DNA of 5,722 bases from an uncultured Acidimicrobiales bacterium (GCA_938008925.1 CALLIQ010000438.1:1-5722), one strand, 5' to 3'. Positions 1 to 5,722 are shown, counted from the stretch's first letter. Program-made: numbers and translations. The notes: a model not told the origin generated them from the letters alone.

Positions 1-1098
1 CTCGAGGGCACGAACCCGCTCCCCGAGCACCCGGCTCCGCCCGCTCGACCCAACGACTCCACATCGGGCTCGACTTCGACTTCGACTTCAGCGGGCGGCG
101 AGGACGATGACCTTCCCACGCCATCGCGGACGTTCACTCCACCGCCGCTCCCCGAGCCGACCGGGCTCGATCCGATGCAACCGAAACGGACCGCCGCTCC
201 GGTCCCGACGGCATGGGGCGGCACCGGCGGTCCCCCGCTCGACACCCGCACCGAGTCCGGCGAACGACTCGACGAGCGCTCGATCAAGGCGATGTCGAGC
301 CGGATCGAGGGCAACGTCGTCGTCGGACCGAAGTCGAATCACAAGATCGCCGTCGGCGCCGCGGTGGCCGTCAGCGCCTTCGCCCTGCTCATCGGCGGCT
401 GGAGCGGTGCGGTCTCGTCCGGGTCGGGCAACGATCTGCTCGCCTACAACCCGACGGGCGCCGAAATCAGCAACACCGAGATTGACGCCGCTGCAGCCTG
501 GGCTGCCGAGAACCGATCATCGTTCGTGACCGTCCGGCTCAACGGCTGCGGCGGTGCACTCTCGATTCCCGGTGTCGCGGTCGCCGACCGGACGATCATC
601 GCCGTTGCATCCGCGATCGAAACCGACGCGACCCCATCGGTCGTCGACGGAGCGGGAGTCGAGCACATCGGCGACACGATCGCCGTCGACGCCATCCAGG
701 ACCTGGCCGTGATCCGACTCGAGACGCCAGTCCCGTCAGCCCTCACGTGGGGCACGGCTCAGGGCATCGCTCCTGGGGCGATCGTGACCGTGATCGAGCC
801 CGGCATCGAGGACGTCACCGCCACCCCGACAGAGGTGCTCGACATCGCCCAACAGGGCAGCGCGTTCGAGGGCCTCGAGCTCGATGGCGAGTGGGCGCAT
901 GGCTCGATCGTGATCCGCCCTGACGGGTTGATCGCCGGCGTCGTCCAACGCGACGGCACGACGGCGACGAACGCAGCTGATCTCAGCCGATTCGTGAGCG
1001 GAGCGGTCCTCGATCCCGATCGGATCACCCGCATCTGCCCGACACCGCCCACCACGCTGCCTCCGGTCGACTCGACGGAGACCACAGCCGAAGGCTGA
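1..1098 (+). CDS. Membrane-anchored trypsin/HtrA-fold protein, probable pseudoprotease (5' partial)
   Basis: The frame is open from base 1, so the true start lies upstream; 365 residues are visible. The ATG at 175 is in frame, but the GC3-rich, Pro/Ser/Thr-rich coding continues before it, so I do not take it as the start. Visible residues 1-110 are a low-complexity, presumably cytoplasmic region (Pro-rich, an STSTSTS run, an acidic GGEDDD patch). Residues ~116-136 form one hydrophobic helix (IAVGAAVAVSAFALLIGGW). The outer domain (~160-340) follows the chymotrypsin-fold pattern of HtrA/S1C proteins: DLAVIRL (catalytic-type Asp, residue 234) is kept. The segment matching VTNAHVV reads IAVASAI, with Ser204 in place of His. 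The segment matching GDSGGPLV reads EWAHGSIV, with Ala299 in place of the nucleophile Ser. Only two Cys are visible (183 and 346), flanking the domain, and they could form a disulfide. No PDZ domain is seen; the tail is Pro/Thr-rich. I infer a non-catalytic binding or sensing role; the partner is unknown. Confidence 0.75.
   Translation, partial: LEGTNPLPEHPAPPARPNDSTSGSTSTSTSAGGEDDDLPTPSRTFTPPPLPEPTGLDPMQPKRTAAPVPTAWGGTGGPPLDTRTESGERLDERSIKAMSSRIEGNVVVGPKSNHKIAVGAAVAVSAFALLIGGWSGAVSSGSGNDLLAYNPTGAEISNTEIDAAAAWAAENRSSFVTVRLNGCGGALSIPGVAVADRTIIAVASAIETDATPSVVDGAGVEHIGDTIAVDAIQDLAVIRLETPVPSALTWGTAQGIAPGAIVTVIEPGIEDVTATPTEVLDIAQQGSAFEGLELDGEWAHGSIVIRPDGLIAGVVQRDGTTATNAADLSRFVSGAVLDPDRITRICPTPPTTLPPVDSTETTAEG
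70..87 (+). repeat. Three 6-bp tandem units (tcgact) inside the coding region
   Basis: Three perfect copies of tcgact, followed by tca, encode a Ser-Thr run in the N-terminal linker of the membrane protein. The unit length is a multiple of three, so copy-number change would lengthen or shorten the linker without a frameshift. Confidence 0.7.
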
Positions 1099-1126
1099 CC
1101 CAGCAACACAGAAGCCGAAGGCTGAC
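1086..1126. repeat. 14-bp direct repeat across the stop codon of the membrane protein gene
   Basis: The sequence agccgaaggctgac occurs at 1086-1099 and again, identically, at 1113-1126. The first copy contains the last codons and TGA stop of the plus-strand gene. Each copy holds a small inverted repeat (agcc-gaa-ggct); in the first copy it extends to a 5-bp stem (1085-1097). It looks like a short local duplication of the gene end. Confidence 0.7.
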
Positions 1127-1139
1127 GGGCTTCGTCAGC
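1121..1139. terminator. Hairpin between convergent genes, possible bidirectional terminator
   Basis: Perfect 7-bp stem gctgacg (1121-1127) and cgtcagc (1133-1139) with a 5-nt loop. It lies between the convergent stop codons at 1096-1098 (plus) and 1135-1137 (minus), and the minus-strand stop is inside the right arm. There is no clear T-tract on either side, so factor-independent termination is uncertain. On the minus strand the next small hairpin is followed by a modestly T-rich stretch. Confidence 0.4.
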
Positions 1140-2508
1140 GTCCGAGACCTGCAACGACCTCGCGAATGGTTCGCACGACGACTCGGAAGTCGAGCACGGC
1201 CGATTGGCGACGCAGGTAGAAGAAGTCGTACTGGAGCTTCTCCATCGCTTCGGCATCATCGGACGTGTAGCCCAATGAGACTTGGGCCCAGCCGGTGAGA
1301 CCCGGCCGCACGAGGTGTCGCGCGTCGTAGAAGGGGATCTTCGATGCCAGTTCCTCGACGTAGTGGACCTGTTCGGGCCGGGGACCGACGATCGACAACT
1401 CGCCTCGCAGGATGTTCCAGACCTGAGGGAGCTCGTCGAGGTGAGTCCGGCGCAAGAACCCGCCGAACCGCGTGACTCGCACGTCGTCGGTCGTCGTCCA
1501 GCTGGTCGAGTCCGAGCCGGCGACCATCGAACGGAACTTCAGCATCGCAAACCGGGTCCCGTCCCGTCCGACCCGTTCCTGACGGAAGAAGAGCGGGCCG
1601 CGGTTGCCGAGGGAGTTGCCGACGACGACCACCGGCAGGACCAGACCGAGAACGGCGATGCCGACGACGCCGAGCACGATGTCGAACAATCGCTTGAAGC
1701 GCCCGTATTGAGCGCGGTGGAGCTCACCGATGTCGAACAACAGCGACACTTGCGCCAGCTCGCTGATCGGGAGCTTCGCCAGCCATCCCTCGTAGAACAG
1801 TGCGAGGGTGCGAACCCGCACCCCGGATCGGTGCAGCTTCGTCACCTGTTCGATGACGGTCGCATCGTCTTGGGCCTCGCGATCGAGCACGATCACAGAC
1901 GGTTGCAGTTCCTCGACGAGCGCCACGAGGGGCTCGGCGGCCGCGTGCGTCACGCGAGCCTCATCGACCGGCACCCAGCCGACCATGATCGCCGGTCGCT
2001 CTTGCACTCCCTGCATGTCGGTCTCGAGTGCGGCAGCGATCTCCTTGCGCCCAGCGACCAGCAGCACGCGATCGCGGCTCGCGCTCCACTCGTGTGCGTC
2101 CGCCGCGACGTTCCAGATGAGCGTGAGCCACACCGGCATGCACAAGGCGACGATCAAGATCGAGAAGCGTGGGAGCAGTGGTTCGGCGGTGAGGAGTTGC
2201 AGGAGCGAGACGGCGCTCATGCTGGCGAGACCAGCGAGACCCCCTCGCCCGAGCACCTCGAGCCGACTCGTCGGCGTCTCGGGCAGGCCGAGCGCGTAGG
2301 CCGTCGACAAGAACACACCGAGGAAGAGCGACCACCAGACGGTGTTCGGAACGACGAGGGCGAACTCCAACTCAGGTCTGACGAACCGGGCGTGGAGCTG
2401 CGCCGCCAGGTACACGAGCGCGACCGTCCCGCTCACGAAAAGGGCTTGGACGGCTCGCCAACTCATCCGACCCGCCGTCGTGTCCGCCTGAGAATCACCC
2501 ATCCCCAT
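1135..2508 (-). CDS. Polyprenyl-phosphate sugar-1-phosphate transferase (WcaJ/CpsE-type initiating glycosyltransferase)
   Basis: A 457-residue protein of the bacterial sugar transferase family. These inner-membrane enzymes move a sugar-1-phosphate from a UDP-sugar to undecaprenyl phosphate, the first step of capsule, exopolysaccharide or glycoprotein glycan assembly. The layout is that of the large family members: about four N-terminal membrane helices (~20-37, 56-74, 88-106, 115-133), a Rossmann-like CoA-binding-type domain (VLLVAGRKE from ~148 to ~208), a hydrophobic segment (~274-297) before the catalytic part, and the catalytic domain to the C-terminus. Hallmarks are KRLFDIVLG (272-280), FFRQERVGRDG (307-317), KFRSM (324-328), the catalytic Asp-Glu pair in THLDELPQ (D358, E359), LSIVGPRP (371-378) and RPGLTGWAQV (401-410). 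Start: ATG at 2508, with another in-frame ATG at 2502; a GAGG lies 11 nt before the first. It is transcribed away from the pseB-type operon. The sugar donor cannot be told from sequence; a UDP-hexose or UDP-N-acetylhexosamine is typical. Confidence 0.93.
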   Translation of the reverse strand: MGMGDSQADTTAGRMSWRAVQALFVSGTVALVYLAAQLHARFVRPELEFALVVPNTVWWSLFLGVFLSTAYALGLPETPTSRLEVLGRGGLAGLASMSAVSLLQLLTAEPLLPRFSILIVALCMPVWLTLIWNVAADAHEWSASRDRVLLVAGRKEIAAALETDMQGVQERPAIMVGWVPVDEARVTHAAAEPLVALVEELQPSVIVLDREAQDDATVIEQVTKLHRSGVRVRTLALFYEGWLAKLPISELAQVSLLFDIGELHRAQYGRFKRLFDIVLGVVGIAVLGLVLPVVVVGNSLGNRGPLFFRQERVGRDGTRFAMLKFRSMVAGSDSTSWTTTDDVRVTRFGGFLRRTHLDELPQVWNILRGELSIVGPRPEQVHYVEELASKIPFYDARHLVRPGLTGWAQVSLGYTSDDAEAMEKLQYDFFYLRRQSAVLDFRVVVRTIREVVAGLGR

Positions 2509-2519
2509 CGGTCGGGCCG

Positions 2520-2523
2520 CCTC
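2520..2523 (-). promoter_or_regulatory. Possible ribosome binding site of the sugar-phosphate transferase
   Basis: GAGG on the minus strand, 11 nt before the ATG at 2508 and 17 nt before the alternative ATG at 2502. The spacing is long, but it favours the upstream start. Confidence 0.4.
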
Positions 2524-2528
2524 GACAA

Positions 2529-2552
2529 TGAGATGGAGAGTGAGATGGAGAG
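2529..2552. repeat. 12-bp tandem repeat, two perfect copies, in the divergent promoter region
   Basis: tgagatggagag occurs at 2529-2540 and directly again at 2541-2552; a partial, imperfect third unit (ggagat) follows. The period is close to one helical turn, so it could present two protein-binding sites on about the same DNA face. It lies 21-44 bp upstream of the transferase ATG, in its likely leader or core promoter. Confidence 0.7.
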
Positions 2553-2599
2553 GGAGATTCAGGGGGTCTCCGGCGTGGCGAGAATCGGACGGGACGAAG

Positions 2600-2619
2600 C
2601 CGAAAACAGCTCATTTCGG
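2600..2619. repeat. Short inverted repeat upstream of the pseB-like gene
   Basis: ccgaaa (2600-2605) and tttcgg (2614-2619) are perfect inverted halves separated by 8 bp. It sits 25 bp upstream of the pseB-like ATG and could be an operator or a weak leader hairpin. Six-base arms can arise by chance. Confidence 0.3.
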
Positions 2620-2632
2620 TCGCAAATGGGCC

Positions 2633-2638
2633 GAAGGG
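2633..2638 (+). promoter_or_regulatory. Ribosome binding site of the pseB-like gene
   Basis: gaaggg, 5 nt before the ATG at 2644. An in-frame TAG (2641-2643) directly precedes that ATG, so translation of this frame cannot begin upstream. Confidence 0.6.
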
Positions 2639-2643
2639 TCTAG

Positions 2644-3615
2644 ATGGACCTGGCTGGAAAAACGATTCTTCTCACTGGCGGTACGGGCTCGTTCGGACAT
2701 GCATTCGTTCGACGCGTCATCGCCGAATGGCCCACCGCAACGATCCGAATCTTCTCGCGCGATGAGCTGAAGCAGTCGGAGATGCGCGAGACGTTCGGCG
2801 ATGAACAGCTCCGCTTCTTCGTCGGAGACATTCGCAACAAGACCCGGCTCACCCGAGCGATGCAGGGTGCCGACATCGTCATTCACGCTGCGGCCATGAA
2901 GCAGGTCGTCGCCTGTGAATACAACCCGTTCGAAGCCGTGCAGACCAACGTGCTCGGGACACAGCACATCGTCGATGCAGCGATCGACACCGGCGTCGAG
3001 CACGTGATCGCGTTGTCGACGGACAAGGCCGTCAACCCGGTCAACCTCTACGGCGCAACGAAGCTGTGCGAAGAGAAGATCGTCGTGCAGGGCAACGCCT
3101 ACGCAGCGCAGAGTGGCACCCGATTGGCGTGTGTCCGCTACGGCAACGTCGTCGGATCCCGCGGCTCGGTCGTGCCGGTCTTCCAACGCAAGCTCGAACA
3201 AGGCGAACCCCTCACGATCACCGACGATCGCATGACCCGCTTCTGGATCACGCTCGACGGGGCGGTCGATCTCGTGCTCTTCGGGCTCGACAACATGCGA
3301 GGCGGCGAGATCTTCGTCCCGAAGATTCCGTCGATGCGCATCACCGATCTCGCTGACGCGATGGCGCCAGGCCATCCCAAGGAGACCATCGGCATCCGCG
3401 CCGGCGAGAAGCTCCACGAGATGATGCTGACCGCTGACGAGTCTCGACACACGATCGAGTTGGCGAACGCCTACGTCGTCCTTCCCGAGCATCCGTTCTG
3501 GGGCAAGGGTGTCGACTGGGTCGACGGCAAAGCTGCCCCGGACGGGTTCGAGTACAGCAGTGGCACGAACACGGAATGGCTGTCAGCCGACGAACTGGTC
3601 GGAATGCTCGGATGA
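2644..3615 (+). CDS. pseB: UDP-N-acetylglucosamine 4,6-dehydratase (inverting), PseB/FlaA1 type
   Basis: A 323-residue cytoplasmic SDR enzyme, about the usual length of PseB (~330). PseB removes water from UDP-GlcNAc with inversion at C5, giving a UDP-2-acetamido-2,6-dideoxy-4-hexulose, the first step toward pseudaminic acid. Visible motifs: the NAD(P)-binding loop TGGTGSFG (11-18), HAAAMKQV typical of the PseB/CapD branch (~80-87), the catalytic triad T126-D127-K128 in STDKAVNP, and Y136xxxK140 in LYGATK. The ending FEYSSGTNTEWLS is also PseB-like. The start is fixed by a TAG directly before the ATG and by the fit of the Rossmann N-terminus. Its stop overlaps the next start (ATGA), and the next gene is a PseC-type aminotransferase, which supports this assignment over the membrane-bound retaining dehydratases, which carry extra N-terminal helices absent here. 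The 4-keto product could in principle feed another amino-sugar route. Confidence 0.93.
   Translation: MDLAGKTILLTGGTGSFGHAFVRRVIAEWPTATIRIFSRDELKQSEMRETFGDEQLRFFVGDIRNKTRLTRAMQGADIVIHAAAMKQVVACEYNPFEAVQTNVLGTQHIVDAAIDTGVEHVIALSTDKAVNPVNLYGATKLCEEKIVVQGNAYAAQSGTRLACVRYGNVVGSRGSVVPVFQRKLEQGEPLTITDDRMTRFWITLDGAVDLVLFGLDNMRGGEIFVPKIPSMRITDLADAMAPGHPKETIGIRAGEKLHEMMLTADESRHTIELANAYVVLPEHPFWGKGVDWVDGKAAPDGFEYSSGTNTEWLSADELVGMLG
3612..3615 (+). other. ATGA start/stop overlap (pseB/pseC)
   Basis: The TGA stop of the dehydratase (3613-3615) overlaps the ATG of the aminotransferase (3612-3614). Only a weak GGA at 3601-3603 precedes it, so the second gene probably depends on translational coupling to the first. 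Confidence 0.8.
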
Positions 3616-4682
3616 TCCCGTACGGCCGCCAGTTCGTCGACGACGACGACATCGAGGCCGTCATCGGGGTGCTCAAGGGAGACTGGCTCACCCAGGGCCC
3701 CAGCGTCGAAGCCTTCGAGCAGGCGGTCGCCGATCTCGTCGACGCTCGACACGCGGTCGCGTTCAGCAATGGCACCGCCGCGCTCCACGGGGCAGCGGCA
3801 GCCGCTGGTCTCGGCGCCGGCGATCGTGTCGCGACGACACCGCTCACCTTCGTGGCGAGTGCGAACTGCGCCCGATACGTCGGAGCAGACGTCGAGCTGG
3901 TCGACATCGATCCGACAACGTTGAACATCGACCTCGACAAGGTCCCGGCGACGATCGACGGTCTCGTGGCCGTGCACTACGCCGGACTCCCGGTCGACCT
4001 GCGACAGCTGGCCGTTCGGCCGCGAGTGATCATCGAAGACGCCTCGCACGCGCTCGGCGCAACGACGCCAGACGGACCGGTCGGCAACTGCGCACACAGC
4101 GACCTCACGACGTTCTCGTTCCACCCGGTCAAGCCGATCACGACCGGCGAGGGTGGCCTCGTGACGACCAACGACGACGAGCTCGCGAGGAACCTGCGAC
4201 GATTTCGAACCCACGGAATCGAACGTCGGACCGACCCGCCCTGGGCATACGACGTCGTGGATCTCGGCTTCAACTACCGCCTGTCGGACATCCAGGCAGC
4301 GCTCGGCTCGAGCCAGCTGCTGAAGCTCGACCGGTTTCGGTCTCGTCGCGAGGAACTCTCCGGGCGATATGACGAGCGCCTCGCCGCGCTGCCGATCGAA
4401 CTCGCCCCCGCCCCACCGTCTGGATTCGTTCACGGTCGCCACATCTACCCCGTCCGCGTCGAGGCTCGACGCGCGCTGTTCGACCATCTCATCGAGGCTG
4501 GCGTCCGGCCGCAGGTGCACTACGTGCCGGTCCATCACCACACGACGTTCGACCACCTCGTCGGTTCCTGGCCCGAAGCGGACCGGGCGTACGACCGGCT
4601 TCTCTCGCTCCCGCTCCACCCGACCCTCACGGATGGCGAACAGGACACCGTCATTCACGCTCTCGAGGAGTTCTTCTCATGA
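3612..4682 (+). CDS. pseC: PLP-dependent DegT/DnrJ/EryC1 sugar aminotransferase, PseC type
   Basis: A 356-residue, fold-type I PLP enzyme of the DegT family. PseC transfers an amino group, usually from glutamate, to C4 of the PseB product, giving UDP-4-amino-4,6-dideoxy-N-acetyl-beta-L-altrosamine. Evidence: the N-terminal IPYGRQFVDDDDIEAV and GDWLTQGPSVEAFE typical of the subfamily, phosphate-binding FSNGTAAL (51-58), PLP-ring Asp143 in IEDASHALGA, the Schiff-base Lys174 in SFHPVKPITTGEGG (very like PseC), FNYRLSDIQAALG, and PQVHYVPVHHH near the C-terminus. I chose the ATG at 3612 because family members begin at this IPYGRQ segment and it makes the ATGA overlap; the in-frame ATG at 3576 would add 12 atypical residues inside pseB. 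The closest alternatives are other DegT sugar aminotransferases such as ArnB or PglE/LegC types; the adjacent PseB and the active-site wording favour PseC. Confidence 0.9.
   Translation: MIPYGRQFVDDDDIEAVIGVLKGDWLTQGPSVEAFEQAVADLVDARHAVAFSNGTAALHGAAAAAGLGAGDRVATTPLTFVASANCARYVGADVELVDIDPTTLNIDLDKVPATIDGLVAVHYAGLPVDLRQLAVRPRVIIEDASHALGATTPDGPVGNCAHSDLTTFSFHPVKPITTGEGGLVTTNDDELARNLRRFRTHGIERRTDPPWAYDVVDLGFNYRLSDIQAALGSSQLLKLDRFRSRREELSGRYDERLAALPIELAPAPPSGFVHGRHIYPVRVEARRALFDHLIEAGVRPQVHYVPVHHHTTFDHLVGSWPEADRAYDRLLSLPLHPTLTDGEQDTVIHALEEFFS
4665..4670 (+). promoter_or_regulatory. Strong ribosome binding site of the class III aminotransferase gene
   Basis: gaggag inside the 3' end of the pseC-like gene, 8 nt before the ATG at 4679. 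This is the best Shine-Dalgarno match in the window and supports that start. Confidence 0.75.
4679..4682 (+). other. ATGA start/stop overlap (pseC/class III aminotransferase)
   Basis: The ATG at 4679-4681 overlaps the TGA at 4680-4682. Together with the overlap at 3612 it shows that the three plus-strand genes are co-transcribed and probably translationally coupled. Confidence 0.85.
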
Positions 4683-5722
4683 CCGCAGACGTCTTCAATC
4701 GTTCGAACGAGTTGCTCGATCGCGCCCTGCGGTCCATTCCGCTCGGCACCCAGACGCTGTCGAAGTCGGCGAGTCAGTTCGTCGCCGGCGCGACCCCGCT
4801 CTACCTCGACCGGGGCAAGGGCGCGCACGTCATCGACGTCGACGGCAATGAGTTCCTCGACTACCCCATGGGGCTCGGGCCGATCTTGCTCGGCCACGCC
4901 GACCCGAACGTCAATGCAGCCATCGCCCGCCAGCTCGAGTCGGGGATCACGTTCTCGTTGAACCACCCCGTCGAGATCGAGGTCGCGGAGAAGATCATCA
5001 GCCTCTGCCCAGGAGTCGAAGCGGTCCGCTTCGGCAAATCTGGCTCCGACGCCGTCTCGGCCGCCGTGCGAGTGGCTCGCGCCAACACCGGCCGAGACCT
5101 CGTTCTCGCCGCCGGCTACCACGGGTGGCACGACTGGTACATCTCGAGCACCACGCGCGACCTCGGCGTCCCGACCGCCGTGTCGGAACTGACGAAGACC
5201 TTCCGGTTCGGCGATCTCGACGATCTCGATCGGCTGCTCGACGAGCACCGAGGCGAGGTCGCTGCGGTCGTCCTCGAACCATCCGGCGCCACCGTCCCCG
5301 AGCCCGGCTACCTCCAAGCGGTCATCGACCGAGCCGAGGCCGCAGGCGCTCTCTCCGTCTTCGACGAGGTCATCACCGGCTTCCGTCTCGCCGCTGGCGG
5401 TGCCCGCGAACGTTACGGGGTCGAGCCCGATCTGTCGTGCTACGGCAAAGCGCTCGGCAACGGGATGCCCATCTCGGCGATCGGCGGCCGCTGGGAGACG
5501 ATGCGAGTCCTCGAAGAAGTGTTCTTCTCGGGCACTCATGGCGGAGAGACCCTCTCGCTCGCGGCGGCGTCGGCCGTCTTGGACGAGATCGCGTCGACCG
5601 ACGTCCTCGAGCGAATCGAGCGGCTCGGCCAACGGCTCATGGACGGCATGTCATCGTCGGTGGCCACCAACGGGCTGACGGACGTGATCTCGATCACGGG
5701 CGAACCGCAACGCAGCTTGATG
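4679..5722 (+). CDS. Class III PLP aminotransferase, glutamate-1-semialdehyde-aminomutase-like, of a sugar cluster (3' partial)
   Basis: The frame stays open for 348 codons to the last base, so the C-terminus (roughly 80 residues by family length) is missing. It is a cytoplasmic class III PLP enzyme: DVDGNEFLDY (53-62), a GPILLGHADP segment, phosphate-binding FGKSGSDA (118-125), GYHGWHDW (146-153), PLP-nitrogen Asp229 in FDEVITGFR, and the Schiff-base Lys257 in YGKALGNGMP. The family resemblance is to HemL, but the N-terminal SIPLGTQTLSKSASQF wording and the KSGSDA loop match the HemL-like proteins I recall from polysaccharide and nonulosonic-acid clusters rather than tetrapyrrole HemL (which typically has an NSGTEA loop). 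It overlaps pseC by 4 bp and has a strong Shine-Dalgarno site, so it most likely acts in the same sugar pathway. Its substrate is not known to me: transamination or epimerisation of a sugar intermediate is possible. Genuine HemL is less likely because no haem gene is nearby. Confidence 0.85.
   Translation, partial: MTADVFNRSNELLDRALRSIPLGTQTLSKSASQFVAGATPLYLDRGKGAHVIDVDGNEFLDYPMGLGPILLGHADPNVNAAIARQLESGITFSLNHPVEIEVAEKIISLCPGVEAVRFGKSGSDAVSAAVRVARANTGRDLVLAAGYHGWHDWYISSTTRDLGVPTAVSELTKTFRFGDLDDLDRLLDEHRGEVAAVVLEPSGATVPEPGYLQAVIDRAEAAGALSVFDEVITGFRLAAGGARERYGVEPDLSCYGKALGNGMPISAIGGRWETMRVLEEVFFSGTHGGETLSLAAASAVLDEIASTDVLERIERLGQRLMDGMSSSVATNGLTDVISITGEPQRSLM

Larger units (their letters stand above)
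2509..2643. promoter_or_regulatory. Divergent intergenic region, presumed promoters for both directions
   Basis: This 135-bp gap separates the divergent starts of the sugar-phosphate transferase and the pseB-like gene, so promoters for both should lie here. I could not identify a convincing -35/-10 pair on either strand. What is visible is a 12-bp tandem repeat near the transferase start, a 6-bp inverted repeat nearer pseB, and ribosome binding sites on each side. Confidence 0.6.

Noticed and set aside
107..529. Alternative plus-strand frame rich in Arg, Ser and Pro over the start of the membrane protein gene
   Set aside because: It competes with frame 1, which continues into a membrane helix and a recognisable domain; the composition is typical of an off-frame reading of GC-rich DNA.
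1282..2643. 453-codon plus-strand open frame antisense to the sugar-phosphate transferase
   Set aside because: Its predicted product is a low-complexity mix of Arg, Glu, Asp and His with no recognisable domain, while the opposite strand carries clear family motifs throughout. Long antisense open frames are common in GC-rich genes.
2600..2643. Possible -35/-10 promoter for the pseB-like operon
   Set aside because: No hexamer pair with acceptable spacing could be picked out by eye; reporting one would be a guess.
2611..3492. 293-codon minus-strand open frame antisense to the pseB-like gene
   Set aside because: No motif or domain is seen, the composition is biased, and it lies fully opposite a well-supported enzyme.
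3576..3611. Upstream start for the pseC-like gene at ATG 3576
   Set aside because: It would add 12 Arg-rich residues not expected in the family and lies within pseB; the ATG at 3612 gives the usual N-terminus and the ATGA overlap.
3471..4658. 395-codon minus-strand open frame antisense to the pseC-like gene
   Set aside because: Arg/Val/Asp/Glu-rich product without family features; explained by codon bias of the real gene.
4655..5632. 325-codon minus-strand open frame antisense to the class III aminotransferase
   Set aside because: The plus strand encodes an unbroken PLP enzyme with all active-site motifs; the antisense product has none.
4679..5722. Assignment as hemL (tetrapyrrole biosynthesis)
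   Set aside because: The operon context is sugar metabolism, and the SGSDA loop and QTLSKS N-terminal segment differ from typical HemL; homology alone does not justify the symbol.

Overview
The window is GC-rich and densely coded, with a strong preference for codons ending in C or G, and long antisense open frames over every gene. This fits a high-GC actinobacterium. The style of the proteins suggests something like Acidimicrobiia (Ilumatobacter-type), but that is an impression from composition and not a demonstrated placement. No tRNA, rRNA, CRISPR array, insertion sequence or phage gene is visible.

Left part (1-1140). A plus-strand gene entering from outside the window encodes a membrane-anchored protein: a Pro/Ser/Thr-rich N-terminal region, one transmembrane helix, and an outer domain that reads like a trypsin/HtrA-type protease fold. 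Two of the three catalytic residues appear to be replaced, so it is probably a pseudoprotease. It converges with the next gene across a 36-bp gap that holds a 14-bp direct repeat and a small hairpin.

Middle (1135-2643). A minus-strand gene encodes a WcaJ-type polyprenyl-phosphate sugar-phosphate transferase, the membrane enzyme that loads the first sugar of a glycan onto a lipid carrier. A 135-bp divergent intergenic region follows, with a 12-bp tandem repeat and a small inverted repeat.

Right part (2644-5722). Three plus-strand genes form a tight operon joined by two ATGA overlaps: a UDP-GlcNAc inverting 4,6-dehydratase (PseB type), a DegT/PseC-type PLP aminotransferase, and a class III PLP aminotransferase of the glutamate-1-semialdehyde-aminomutase-like group, cut by the window edge. 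The first two catalyse the opening steps from UDP-GlcNAc toward pseudaminic-acid-type nonulosonic sugars. The class III enzyme is a second aminotransferase whose substrate is unknown to me. The later genes (acetyltransferase, hydrolase, synthase, cytidylyltransferase) would be expected downstream but are not in view. Together with the lipid-carrier transferase, the window looks like the edge of a surface-polysaccharide or glycoprotein-glycan locus containing an unusual amino sugar.
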